This document shows, in pieces, positions 34,580 to 46,735 of a DNA stretch of 64,000 nt; within the stretch, counting starts at the first letter, position 1; every line of letters begins with the position of its first letter. Origin of the DNA: Toxonevra muliebris (Eukaryota; Arthropoda; Insecta; Diptera; Pallopteridae). Below the pieces are notes generated by a model, which did no database searches, was not told the DNA's origin, and saw only the letters and a program-made list of their open reading frames with translations. Made by a program: the position numbers and the translations under genes. Location: contig OY829326.1 of NCBI GenBank assembly GCA_963691655.1, forward strand, positions 69,495,235 to 69,559,234, in the 5' to 3' direction.

Positions 34580-34770
34580 AAAAAAAAATGTATATTGGTC
34601 CCGGGCATACCAAAATTATGGGTTTTGGCCCCCATACCGCGGATCCCGAGCATGATGGAGAAAATCTGAGTACAGGGTCAGAATCAGCAATCCCGAATTA
34701 CCCTAAAAAAGTTATCCATTTGACATTTGATTTTATAAAGCGTCAAATTGTTGCACAGTGTAACTTAGTA
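34580..34770 (+). repeat. Dispersed repeat, copy 1
   Basis: Matches 57910-58075 in the same orientation with many changes; shared blocks are 'tatattggt', 'ataccaaaat', 'atggg' and 'tgagta'. The open frame over it has no recognised domain and is not conserved in the other copy. Confidence 0.5.
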
Positions 34771-35414
34771 TGTTAAATGGATCATTTTTTTATGTTAGGG
34801 CAAAATCAGAAGTAATGTAAGCAAAAGTGTCTCATATTACCCGGACTTACACTATTTAAAAAAAAAAAACAAAGAACTGTACAAAATGTACAAAAAATTT
34901 AAATTTTATGAAAATTTTTTTCTTCATCCTAAAATTACATAATTCGTGTAGAAAAGCTAAAATAAACAACAACAAAATAATACGTGACCTGAAAAATTTG
35001 TTTCCAAATTCGTGATCAGCGGGCGCAAATACCCCAGAAACCCGGGTCACAACTTAGATACTATTTCGCTCTTGTACAGTGTAATAGATCCAATAGCGGA
35101 GACTGAGTTTCAAACATTTCTATAACGATTAAAAAAGGAGGTCATATATACAAAAAAATTTAAATACTTTTAAAATTAATGATTTGCCTAAATTAATTAA
35201 ATCTGGAAAAATATTGTGCAGTAAAGTCTTGTACATCAGGACTCCTCTTTATCTGATTTACCTGAATAACAGGCTCTTTATCATATAACAGTAATACGGA
35301 AACGAAGATATTGATTGCAACATTCGACCAAGTTCAAAGTCACAAAAACTCGTTATTGAATATTTTTAAAATAATATATTTCTCTGAAGTGACATTGATT
35401 AAGAATAAAAGTAT

Positions 35415-35472
35415 TAGGTTAGATTAAGTGGCTTTCCAGGGACACACTTAGGCCAGAATGGCCCATTGTGAT
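35415..35472 (-). repeat. Jockey-type 3'-end fragment
   Basis: On the minus strand it reads 'atcacaatgggccattctgg' then 'cctaagtgtgtccctgg', close to 23850-23914, and ends in 'aatctaacct'. Confidence 0.5.
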
Positions 35473-36076
35473 ATCAAATGGTAATATTAACTAAAACAAA
35501 AATAATAAAACTAATCTTAACTTCGCTGATGCTAAAAAGTGCAGTAAAAATAATTTTTATTCTATGCTACTTTAGCAAATTTCTAAAAGAGCAAGCAAAT
35601 TATATTCACGTTTTTATTCTTTACTACTTCTTCAATCAAATTATCAATGAAAAATAAAAATGATTAAATTCGGCACATTTAATTATGTATGTATGCTATT
35701 CATAAGAAGAAGAGTATCGAAAAATAAAATTGGTATAAAAAAGTGAAATTATAACAAGAGTAATCGAGCTAGGATCCCTGGGTCGAAACGAATTATAAAT
35801 AACAGTGCAGTAACTTTTTGCCTATTAGTTATACCAATGCATAAAAATGTATATATGTGTGTGTGTATAAATATATTTAAATAAATATATGTGTGTGTAT
35901 GTATGTTGATTCCCGCCGTACACAATGATTAAGTGTAGTTGCCATAATTTATTTAATTTCATTTTTATTTTTATGTTTCTCAAAAATTATGCAACAAAAC
36001 ACTTAAAAATATTATTACAAAAAATTATTCATATATATGTATGTATGTGAGTGAGTGTTAATCTTCTTTGTTTTCA

Positions 36077-36098
36077 ATATATATATATATATATATAT
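36077..36098. repeat. AT microsatellite
   Basis: Eleven AT units. Confidence 0.95.
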
Positions 36099-36589
36099 TT
36101 TTCAACATAATTCATAAATATTCAGCTTCGAACAATTTGCAAAATTAAAATTTTTCTTGTCTTTACCATGGTTAATAATGGTGAGACCAATTTATACTAT
36201 TAGTTACCATCAGCGATTACAGAATAAGTTGCAATTACAAAAGCTAAAAGATTTTGTATTGTATAATTCGTTTAGGTAGATAGCAATTTATTGAGTATTG
36301 TCTATTTTTTTTTTTTTATAAATATTTTTAGTTACTACGGAACTGTTACTGCTGATGAAATACCACTGCAATAAAATTTTTGATAGGTTTCATCAATACA
36401 TACAGTTGTGTTCAAAATAATAATAATGGTAGTGACATGAGCAACAAGTGGGGAATAGTGAAAATAATATATTTTGTTTTTCTGATAATGCGAATTAGAA
36501 TCTAGTTGATATTTGCGCAAGTATCTGAAACAAAAATGTTTGAAATTTGTATAAAAACTGGCCCGATTTTTCGATCGGCCAGATTTTTA

Positions 36590-37440
36590 AAGTGGATTTC
36601 AGTGTAATATTTGGTTTGCTTTTGGTCTGAATTGTGGTTAAATTTTTGATTTTTGGTTTGATTTTTGGCACAGACCAAAAATTAGACTATTTTTAGTCTG
36701 AGCTCTGATCAAAATGTCGGTCTGATATTTTATTTGCTTTTGGTTTGATTTTTAGAGTGAATTTCAGTCTGGTATTTTGTTCGTTTTGGTCTAAATTGAG
36801 GATAAATTTTGATTTTTAATTTGAGTTTTGGCCTTGAATTGGATAAAATTTTCGGTCAGAGTCTGATCATAATATCGATCTAATTTTTTTTTCTTTTGTT
36901 CTAATTTTTGGTTGAATTTTGAAGTTGAATTTCGGTTAGATTTGTAGTTAAATTTTTGGTTTGATTTTCGATCTCATTTTGGCTTTGAATTTGCCCTAAT
37001 ATTTGGTCTGAGTTTTGATCCGAATATTTATCTGATTTTTAGTCTGCATTTCAGTCTGATTTTTTGTTTGATTGTTGGTCTGAATTTTGGTTTGAATTTG
37101 GCCTAATTTCTGATCAGAGTTTTGGTCTGAAATTTGGGCTATTTCTAGACTGAATAATGACCTTTTTTTTAGACTGAACAATGTCCGGAATTTTGGCCTA
37201 TTTTTGGACTGAGTAATGATGTGATTTTTGGTCTGAGTTTGGTCTTATTTTTAGTCCAAAAATTGGCGATTTTAGTCTGAATTCATGCCTGCTATAGGTT
37301 TGAGTTTTTGTCTGAATTTTGGTTAGGCATTGCTCCTATTTCTAGTTTGAATATTGTACTGATTTTTAGTATGAGTTTTGGTCTACATTTTGGTTAGAAT
37401 TTTTATCTGCATTTGCTCAAAGCTTTGGTTTGAGGGTTTT
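36590..37440 (+). repeat. Degenerate TTTGGTCTGA-type short tandem repeat, second locus
   Basis: About 850 bp of the same imperfect motif as 4336-5045, same orientation. The minus-strand open frame rich in Gln, Thr, Asn and Lys (36996-37181) is simply the repeat translated. Confidence 0.75.
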
Positions 37441-37573
37441 CAGATATAAAACGATTGAAAACATATTTGAGATTCACCTTGAAAGAAAATCGGCTCAACG
37501 GGTTGTTTAGATTTTCTATTACTCTTCCCAAAGCATATGCAATGCTTAATGCTTTTCATTAATATAACAAAAT

Positions 37574-37620
37574 CACCCTCCACTCTTCTCCCGCTCCCCT
37601 CCCCCCCCGCCCCCCCCCCC
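37574..37620 (-). other. G-rich tract on the minus strand, quadruplex-like
   Basis: The plus strand reads CCCTCCACTCTTCTCCCGCTC then runs of 9 and 10 C. The minus strand thus has several G-runs of three or more with short loops, the pattern for a G-quadruplex. It is an extreme outlier in an AT-rich window. Confidence 0.7.
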
Positions 37621-38937
37621 TTAAAGTTGGGTTCTCCACTGCCTGTATATGCACATGATTGCCTACATGAATGTATAAAAACTGACTTTTCCGCATTTTG
37701 AAATAAAATATCAAAAAAGAAAAACCATGAAATGACAACATGTTTTTTTTTGCAATGGTTGTAGAGAGACATTAAATTAAATTCGCTATACGAATCGAAG
37801 GTCGTCAGATAGAGGCGATGTTGTTTGTTGCTGTTGTTGTTGTTTTTGTCGATTGAGTAAGATACTGAAGACAAATGCAAAAAGTTTTAACCAACAAAAT
37901 ACATTATTAAATGAAAAAGGCAAAGAAAAAAAAATTCGCTAACACACACACATATGTCAAGGTAAGATGTACCAGCTTCACAAAAGAAAATCACAAAAAT
38001 ACCCGCAAAAAAATTAGATGCGTTGCATTTTGGTTTTTGTTTCTTTTTTTGCCAACCAAAAGAAACGAACGAAACTAAAATGGAGTTATTAATAAATCTT
38101 TTGTCCAATCTTCTGAAATATAAATACAATTTAATAATTAAGCTCTACACAAAGCTATATTCATTTCTTCTTTCGTTTTTTTTTTTTTAATATTTTTCGC
38201 TTTCACTAATGACAAAACAGTGGTGACTCTTTGATACACCGCAAAAAAATAACAAAATTTCAAAATTGTGTTTAATACTTTTTAATTTTTAATTAACACT
38301 TTTGTGCACAAACATTTCTTCACCCACCACATAAAAATATGGCCTCAAATTGGGGAAAATAGAAATTAATGATAAATCAAAATTACTTGTATACTCCAAA
38401 AATAAGTGTCGTATTGTTGGGGGCTTAAAAAGGGTTAAGCAAAACTTCAAGAATCGTTTTGGAAATTGGTAGTTGTTTTAGAATTTTAAAATCTTATCAT
38501 TGTTTATTCTGCGATATAGTGCTAGTATTTTTTTATTGAAGGAATTACTACTTGTCGATAAAACGCTGCGTAACAGCAAAAATCAGCATATATATTCAGA
38601 GTAATTTAGGGTCGCTAAGCTCCAACGTTGATATGGATATTTTGTGTGGTTAATTCTCAAGGTATTAAGGGGGGACTTAGGTATTTGGTTGCATTTGTGT
38701 TAATGCAGTTTCGATTTAATATGTCGCTATATTGAAAACCTGATGCGATGGAACAAAACAATCTACAGATTCGAGCTCAAGGACCTCAAATTACACTAAA
38801 ACGTATGTTAGATTGTCAGTCAGATGAAAAAGCTTTAATTTTATGAAGGTTGATCTTAGAGTTTCGATTTTTTTTTATTTAATTGACAATATTTTCAAAT
38901 TCCTTAAAAATATAACTTTTATAGTTCTGACCACTAT

Positions 38938-39355
38938 TTATGAACTCGTGTACCTTTTTTGGTAAGCCTTCCATTTTTGTATGAAATTCGATTTTAATTT
39001 CCGAGCCCTATTTCTAGCGACTAAATTTTGTACAGCATTCCTGTCTGGAACTTTTTGAACTTTGTATGTTTTCAAACCTGCATTGGCTTTAACTTTTCGT
39101 ACCAAATAGTCAGATTTTCTAGATAGGGAAGATTTTCTACAAGATGTGTTTGGAGATCTTTTCAATATTTCCTGGAGATCTTTTCAGGTTTCCTATCGAT
39201 GGTAAAATTTTCCTGAAACTGTTTAATAACATTGGAAACAGTTTGACGGCAGACCTTCAAATCTTTGGCCAATTTTTTGTAGGACCAATTTGGATTTTTT
39301 GAAAATTTTTAATAATTTTAAGACGTACTTCTTTTTTTTCACTCATTTTGATCAA
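38938..39355 (-). pseudogene. Tc1/mariner-superfamily transposase relic, N-terminal half
   Basis: On the minus strand the start near 39344 reads MSEKKEVRLKIIKNF. After a one-base slip comes a helix-turn-helix, SYKKLAKDLKVCRQTVSNVI, then KQFQEN and TIDRKP. From 39165 down, SDYLVRKVKANAGLKTYKVQ, KVPDRNAVQNLVARNRARKL. The layout (two helix-turn-helix parts, GLKTYK-VP linker before a DDE domain) fits an insect Tc1/mariner clade transposase. The catalytic half is absent, and the part near 39170-39190 seems to hold a short duplication ('ctggagatcttttca'). Confidence 0.65.
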
Positions 39356-39399
39356 ACTCACAATAAATCAACATGTTTGCCATTAAAAATAACAACTGA

Positions 39400-41280
39400 C
39401 ATATTTTTCAAAGATAACCAGATCAAAGAAATTTTTAAATTTTACACCCAAAAAAAATTATTAGGTGAAACGTGTGTTAAGATTTTTTCAATCTTACTCC
39501 TTACGCTGTGCAATACACATTGAATGTATGATTTAAATGACTTTTAGGCACATTTTTTATTTTTTTTCTGTTAAATGCTCACTTTCTAACAATAATCTCA
39601 AGTAAATAAATAAATAATAGTAAATGAAATCTTATTTTGATATAACAATATAATATATTATAACACCACAATGAATTAATAATTAAAATGATAAAAATCA
39701 TAAGAAATCTCAAAATACTTATAGATCAATCAATCAATCGAGATAATAGAAGAAATGATCTCAGGATTTTTGTTAAAAAACAGTTTTACTTTACCGTTCA
39801 CTCAATAGATTTCATAATACTTCAATTGTTTATAATTATATAATAATTTTATTTAAGAAATCATACCAATATTACTGCAAAGAGTGTTAAAATATATTGT
39901 TCAAAATAAATCTTATAAATACTTATATACCATACCGTTGGGTTAAACTCAATAATAACAATTGTAAATTGTAACACTTCACGCGTTGACAGTTGAAATT
40001 GTCGAAAAAACAACAACTACAACTTGACTTAGTTTTTTTTTTATTTTTTCTTTACCGATTTTGTGAAAAATAACAAATAATAACATAGTATATCTCATGA
40101 AAACGGTTTATGGTAAATGTTATTTTAATTAAAATGATTGTTAATTCATAATCGGCTTTAACGACAATATCGGTTATTTTTTTGTCGTAAGTCTCTGAGG
40201 TGTTATTCATCATCATTATTAAAAAGAAAAAAAAATGAACAAAAAAATATAAATAAAATAGAGACATAAAAAGCAAAGTAAGAGTGTGACTTCATCGAAA
40301 ACAGTAATATGCTACATATATAGAAGTTAAGATCTTTTCACCAGAAATGGGTGTAAATAATTTTTCTCAACTGGCGCGGTCAAGAAAATTACAAACTTTT
40401 CTAAGTATTTTAAATTTAGCAAAGTGAGTGTAGTTAGTACATTTGTCAGTTGAAATTTTTCATTCAATTTGCCTAACTAACTTTGTTCAGGTCAGCTTAA
40501 TCAATTCACTAAGTCAGCTATTGTAGGGACCTACTTCATAAATTTGAGAAAATAAAATTATTGTGAATTAAACCAATTGTAATTATTAGGCCGCCTCAGC
40601 CCTAAATGTGCTATAGCACTGAGTTAAGGTTGTGAGTTATTATTCTGATTAGGGTAATATCAAAAACTATATTCTAGACCAGATGTTAGAGCGTAATATC
40701 TATGATGCCTTCAACCGGTATGCAAATTTGGCATCCAACATTCGACTATCAAAATAGAAAACGTCCAAAAATGTGAGAAATAAGACTCTAGTCCAGCTTG
40801 GTAAAGAAATATTAGTACTTAATTAAAATAAAAAAAAAGAAGATTTTTTTTTCTATACCCTCTATAGTAATTTTGCATTTTTGTTGAATTTAGCCTGTTT
40901 CTCCATATGTTTCTTTTACAAAGTTAGGTCAGATATAGTCTCTTAAAAATATATGTGTACCTGTGAATTTATAATTTCTACATCAAATATGTTATTTTAT
41001 CTAGCTGAATTTTTTATTTCAAATTCAAAATAATTAATTTAGCTATTTTTTGTTGATTTTCAAAACCACCTTCCAAGGAAAGAAAGTCTGTTTACCTGGC
41101 CTTTAAGTCAGGTGAAATACAATATTTTTAAATTATATAAATGCAATTTTAAAATTTTTGGAAAAAATTGATAAATATGTTTTTGACGAATTTTTTAAGT
41201 TGCTGATCGATAAATGCTCAAATGGGTTAAATATCTGAAAACCATGTGTGCAAATACTGGAGACGACTGGAAGGGCTCCA
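39400..41280. other. AT-rich stretch, no supported gene
   Basis: Only a short piece near 40590 ('ccgcctcagccctaaatgtg') resembles a Jockey-type 3' end. No domain-bearing frame. Confidence 0.4.
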
Positions 41281-41284
41281 AGTA

Positions 41285-41630
41285 CCATAAACATTCTAGC
41301 ATAACCCTCTGTACCAACGGGTCCTAGTGGGGTTATGTTGTAGAAGTATGTTCAGTAGATCTAAAGAAATCACAGCTCCTTAGTCTCTCAAACACTGTTA
41401 GTATCTTCTTAGCAGAATTTATATCTATTAAGGAAAAGCGGCGTACCTTAGAAATGCTGAATCTATCAGGTGAAAACATTGACTATTCTCTGATAATCAA
41501 GAGATAATCAAAGCTTTAAGTTCTGGTATTATCAAAAGCAGTTTGGCAGTTGTGCAAAAAGCATATTACTAAGCTAGGAGAGCCAACATGTCTTTTAGCT
41601 GGGTGTCAGTACATGTACTGGTTTGCTTCA
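41285..41630 (+). pseudogene. Jockey-type RNase H domain relic
   Basis: With frame changes the plus strand reads YVVEVCSVDLKKSQLLSLSN then TVSIFLAEFISIKEKRR, followed by ALSSGIIKSSLAVVQKA and WVSVH. This follows the RNase H order of Jockey-clade ORF2 (TDGS...GAGVYS...FQAE...DSQAA...WVPGH). Stops and shifts break it. Confidence 0.55.
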
Positions 41631-42169
41631 ATTTTTTTTTTTTTTAATTCTGAAATCAGTACGCAAATCTACTTATTTTTGGATTTTGCATTGTTTTAGT
41701 ACTGACTTTACTAATCTTAATATCATTCTTGACATTTTTATTAAAAGGTTATCTACTTTAAATTCTTTTAAAGAACATCTAAAATTGAATGAATGTTAAA
41801 AGTAGTAAAACGTTCCCAGCTGTAGAAAAAATATGCAGTTTTTTCGATTCCACTGAAAGTAAAAATTATCTGGAAAATGTACTGATTTTCAATTCAATTC
41901 AAGTCCAATGTGCTGATTTTTCAGATAAAAAATCTGGCTACCCTAGTTCCAGATCATAGGAACTTTGAGCGATGTGAAAAATCCGATTCACTTGTAAGGT
42001 TCTTCTCAGTAAATCTCATACGCGGAACATGTTTGCATTCCGCAAAAATAAGTTCACAGGAATATTTCAGAGTTCTGCCTACAACAAGCTGACCACATCA
42101 CAGTGGTCCAGAAACTACAAAAAACTGTCTTTATTCTTGGAAATTCATACTGCATTATGATTTTGAGAA

Positions 42170-42360
42170 GATGCATTCAAATGTGGGTTCAAAAGTTTTG
42201 AATTCAAAATGGCGGATCCGATGTAGCGGATATTGAATTCACATAAAAATCTTTCCCTTCAATATTTTCGAGCCTCTGATTTCAAGAACGAGGTAAAAAC
42301 TTTAAAACCAAAAATAGCACATCCAATATGGCGGACAGGAAAATGTAAAACTATTAGGAA
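42170..42360 (+). repeat. 'Aatatggcggac' repeat pair
   Basis: Two similar blocks, 'tcaaaatggcggatccgatg' (42205) and 'catccaatatggcggacagg' (42320), each follow a 'ttaaaacc/ttttgaattc' stretch. Such AATGGCGGA text recurs in insect repeats. Extent uncertain. Confidence 0.35.
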
Positions 42361-42601
42361 TCGGTTGAAATCACAATTTATAAATCGTTTGTGCTTTAAT
42401 ATTAAAGAATATGATCTTTTTGGAAACGGTAAAAATTTAAAATTTAAATTCACCCTTGAGATATTTTTTTGTTTTAAATTAATGTTATCCACCAAATGAA
42501 ATAATGGCATCTGGTTTCGAGGAGTTTTCAATTTATAATGAACTTTTTTAAGCCTTTGACCTGAAAATAATGATCGCACAGTCTTAAAACTTTGTAAAAA
42601 G

Positions 42602-43383
42602 TGAGGCATTTCATGTGAAGCGAACAACGTAAAAAAATGTGAAGTTCTGAAATTCGTCCTAATTGAACTTCTTGAAAATATGAATGTGGACACACAATTT
42701 TACAATAAAATATTGAATATGGTAATTTAGATAGGAAATTTACTGTTCTTTTCAATTATGGAATTGCACCAAACCGGAAGTAAAAGTTTAAAAAGAGAAT
42801 TTAAATCACTCAAAAATCAAAATTTAGCTTAAAGTATTTAAATAATGTCCTTAAACTTTCAAAATGGGATCTACATTAGTTTAGAAGATAGATACTTAGG
42901 TGTCGCACTGAGCGTGGTAGCTATATACTTTAATTCATGTATATCCTAAACTAATGCAGATCCCATTTTTAAACTTTAAGGATATGATTTAAATACTTTA
43001 AGCCAAATTTTGAAAAACAGGTTTTTTTTAAATGGTCGAAGTTATTAAAATTCTTATTTTGAACTTTTACTTCCGGTTTTGGGCATAAACAATTTCTGAT
43101 TTCCGGTCTGATTCCATAGTTGAAAAGAACAGTAAATTACTTATTTAAATTACCATGTTCAATATTTTATTGTAAATTTGTTTAATTCTAAAAATTATTT
43201 TTAAAAATCCATATTTCAATTACGTCAATTCTTTAAAAACCCATAACTTGGCAAATAAACTTCATACAAAAAAAAATTGTGTGTCTACATTTATATATTT
43301 TCTACAGGTTTAATTAGGCCGAATTTCAACAAATTTCAGAACCTTACTTTTTTTTTGTTGTCCGCTTCACATGAAATGCCTCA
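42602..43383. mobile_element. 782-bp fold-back element
   Basis: The ends are TGAGGCATTTCATGTGAAGC and its reverse complement. Inner blocks are mirrored as well: 'caattttacaataaaatatt' with 'aatattttattgtaaatttg', and 'gatctacattagtttag' with 'ctaaactaatgcagatc'. The centre is near 42925. No coding frame belongs to it. Confidence 0.8.
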
Positions 43384-43433
43384 TATATTAAAAAATATAA
43401 TAATAATATTTATTTTTAAGTCGAAAGCGCCTT

Positions 43434-43917
43434 TTGGCCTATTTTAAGGGGTCTCTGGGCTATTGTGTACTGATGGATTATCATACATATACATGTAGAA
43501 TTCTCAAGAAGTTCCCGCTCTCTTACAACAGTGCTCGAATCGATAACCTGCTCATCAGGACCAGAGGTAGTGAGATTAGCTGCGTTCACTGGGCAATCGA
43601 AATAAATTCGAACACTTACTTTGCAAATGGAAAAATTTTCGACGATCTGAAAGTAATTTCCGATGTAAATTTCAGTGCACTTATTAAGTTTCTAAACTAA
43701 AAGGAAAAACATCTATCATATGAATTTATATCCCACTAATGGTCCTAACTGGGCAAAAACAATGTCGCATTTGATTGAGGCGTTTGTTAAGGCCTCAATC
43801 TCACAAGAAATTAGAGGAGTAGTAGAAGATCAAGAACTTATCATTACAATTCTGTCATATTGCTTCAGTGACGAAGAAAAGAGATATTGCCTTCTTAATA
43901 GAATAATAATGAAATGA
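43434..43917 (+). other. Two adjoining unassigned open frames
   Basis: Frame one (43434-43700, 88 codons) has SARIDNLLIRTRGSEI and SCVHWAIEIN. Frame two (43720-43917, 65 codons) has GPNWAKTMSHLIEAF and LSYCFSDEEKRYCLLNRI. The local base composition is less AT-rich than the flanks and the codons look protein-like, so this is probably the remains of a coding element cut by a frameshift near 43700. I do not recognise the family. It begins 51 bp after the fold-back element. Confidence 0.3.
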
Positions 43918-44163
43918 AAAATCTATTAAATTTTTAAAGGGAAATGGCGCAAATTACTCACAATATCGACCTTTAAAATGGAATTTATGAAATTCTAAAC
44001 CACACTAGAGCTACTAACCCACACAAGTAAACACACACATTCATACAAACTTGCACATAAGAAACTATACCGAAATATATCCAATTATATACTATTAGAT
44101 ATCCCTTAAGTTTAATATTCAATACACCTACTAGCTAACTATTCCCAAAAGTGTAGGGTATCC

Positions 44164-44195
44164 AAAAAAAAAAAAAAAAAAACAAAAAAAAAAAA
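44164..44195. repeat. Poly-A run
   Basis: A-run interrupted by one C. Confidence 0.9.
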
Positions 44196-44644
44196 TTATG
44201 GTATTTCCATCAAAAAACAAAATAACAACAAATGTGGGTTACTTCTAGTTTTACATTGTTGTTGTGTACCTACTGGTAAAATGCAACAAGCGGCGAAATG
44301 AAGAGGCCAAAATGTTATATACATACATACAAATTATACCGGCCAGCGATTGTATTATTGTAAAATGTCAGACGTCTTGTTGCCTCTGGTAAAACAAATA
44401 CAATATTTTTTAATTTGCAAAAATATATACATACCTACAAATGTTTGTATATATGGTGAAGTAAGAGGAGATATATACACTCAAACATACCTATATGCAT
44501 ATACATACATATGTACACACGTTCATTGACGTCAGCTTACAAAGCGGAATATATACACGGATACAATGGCAGTGGCAGTGACAACAAAAAGAGCAAGTAA
44601 AATCAAGAAAGAGAGAGACTGAGAGCGAGTGAGAAAGAGTTGCA

Positions 44645-44676
44645 GAGAGGGAGAGAGAGAGAGAGAGAGAGAGAGG
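44645..44676. repeat. GA microsatellite
   Basis: A run of GA units within a purine-rich stretch (44600-44680). The open frame across it (Arg-Glu run) is a by-product. Confidence 0.95.
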
Positions 44677-44699
44677 TCGCGTGTGATGACAACAAGTTG

Positions 44700-46200
44700 T
44701 TGCAGAGTAGAAAAATTATTTGTTAATATAGTAGAGTGGGATGAAAAGAGGAATGAAACAACAAAAATCGGAAAAAACCAAAAAAAAAAAGAGAATGTGA
44801 AACATGCTTCAAGTCATGCTTGCACCTTAGATACAAAAATCTGTCGGAATATAAAGCGCACGATTATATCTGAATATATGTATATATAATTTTTTATGAC
44901 AATATCTCTTTCATTAAATTAATTAATTCATTTTTTTTGCAATAACTAAGTAATAAACAAGTAAACAAAATTATTAATATTTTCATGCAATAGCTATTTA
45001 GATCTTAAACATGTTGTATAGGTATTTTCCAGTAGAAAAATAACTCAAGCCCAACTCCCCTCTCCCACTGCATCCTTTTTGTTCTCTTTCTCTAACACAT
45101 TGTTTTTGTTCTGTTGTATATTAATAAGAGTAATTCTAGATGTCACACGTCATTGCTCTTAAGGGAGCAAGAAAGTACGTAGAACATTGAGGAAGTATCA
45201 TCATAGAATATATGCCGTGGGTGTAGTTTTCATGCGCATCACAAATGGCGCACCTCGTGGTCAATGAATGAACAGATGAATACATTTGTGTGTTAGTGCA
45301 AAAATATGTGTGTGTATGTAGTTATGTTGTATGTATTATAGTATAACTTTTTAATGTTTTCTACCATATGTTAGAATTTTCTATGTTCATTCACAAAAAA
45401 AAAAAAAAACAAAAAAAAGTAAATAAAATAAAAATAGCTTAAACAAGAAATCCTTTTGATTTCCATATGTTCACCTACATACATAGAAGTTTCATTTTCT
45501 TTTTTTTTTTTTTGTATTTTAAACATATTGTTTACAATTGATTTGTTTACAAAATAAAGACAAACCGATTCATCTTTTCATTTGTTCCATGTGTGTGGTT
45601 TTTTGAAGGTGCATACATACATATGGTATGTATCCAGGTATTTGCTTTGAAATCTAATCACACTTACACTGATCAATTGCTAGTACATATTTGCATTAAA
45701 AATTTTCTTTTGTAATTCTCGTATTTGTAAATAAATAGAAATTATCAAAGTCTTTTTCATAAACACTTTTTTTTATTGTGAATTATCATAAACTCATCAT
45801 CTTAGATTGTTCATTATTAATTTTACACGCTTATCATTCAGTTTCTTCAAAGCTGCTCTACACTTCCTTCTTATCTCTCTGGCTAGCAAGCAAACAGTAA
45901 ACGAGATATCACAATCAAAGTTAATTGACGGATTCGCACTGTCAATCAAAAAGAAGAAAAAAAAACTTAATTCGCTGATTGCATATGTGTGAAATTTAAT
46001 TGAAATAATATCATAAATACTTCAATTATATACATACATACATATACATTTTTATATTAAAAACATAAACTTATGCATATTCTATGTGTATATGCCTGTG
46101 TATTACTATTGCAACTTCAGAAATTATAAAGAATTTCATCTTTGTTTCGTAAATTCTTGAACTGATTTACTTGGAAGTGCAATAAATTGCATGGACAGTG
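44700..46200. other. AT-rich stretch, no supported gene
   Basis: Contains A-runs (45395-45418) and ACAT microsatellite-like text. The piece 45135-45275 is less AT-rich, without a recognised function. Confidence 0.4.
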
Positions 46201-46299
46201 TACTTAAATGTTCAAAGAAAGTAATAAAATTTAATGACGTAAAATAAAATAAGTATAAAAAAAAAATCGCATGCCTCAAACATGAAAGGCATTCCTATA

Positions 46300-46735
46300 T
46301 TCACTAATGGGTCTAAAAAGCTTGGGCCAAATTTCGCACGCACATGGGATCGTTTCTTTAGAGAAAGTGTGAGGTTTATCATTGTGCAAGTATTGGTGAC
46401 CATCGCTAACATCCCAGTTGAACTTTGAATGATCGTAGTGATCATTGAGCGCTCCAAAGCGAGGATTCGATTACTCCCTATTGCTCCAGAGCTCTTGCAT
46501 TTTGTACTCCTTTTTAACATTGCATGTCCTAGGGCATGGAGTACTCGTTTTAGCCTCCAAAAGGAGTAATAAAGGAGGACACGATTACGAGCATGAGATC
46601 ACTTGCATCTCATAGAAAAATTATTTTCTATTCTATTATTTTCTTGAGTTGCCTTTTTCCAGGCTCGAACCCGTGGCCGACAAATTCGCATCGCAAATAG
46701 TAAACGACGCGCTTACCAACGGAGTCACACAAGCA
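46300..46735 (-). mobile_element. tRNA-related SINE-like sequence
   Basis: On the minus strand, 'gactccgttggtaagcgcg' resembles an RNA polymerase III A box and 'gggttcgagcctgg' a B box, about 45 bp apart (46664-46730). The D-stem does not pair, so it is not a working tRNA. A tail of about 330 bp follows, and a similar piece ('ttttggagtaatg', 'aactgggatggtcacc') lies at 47155-47232. Both point to a dispersed SINE. Confidence 0.45.

Noticed and set aside
34432..35082. TIR element bounded by 'cagtgtacaa' and 'ttgtacagtg'
   Set aside because: The shared ends are only about 7-10 bp and no target duplication fits; chance cannot be excluded.
36996..37181. Gln/Thr/Asn-rich minus-strand frame as a protein
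   Set aside because: Simple translation of the degenerate TTTGGTCTGA-type repeat.
39290..39523. 77-codon plus-strand frame
   Set aside because: Partly antisense to the Tc1/mariner relic, no domain of its own.
44629..44889. 86-codon frame with Arg-Glu run
   Set aside because: Caused by the GA microsatellite.
46664..46735. Functional tRNA gene
   Set aside because: A- and B-box-like text exists but the D and acceptor stems do not pair.
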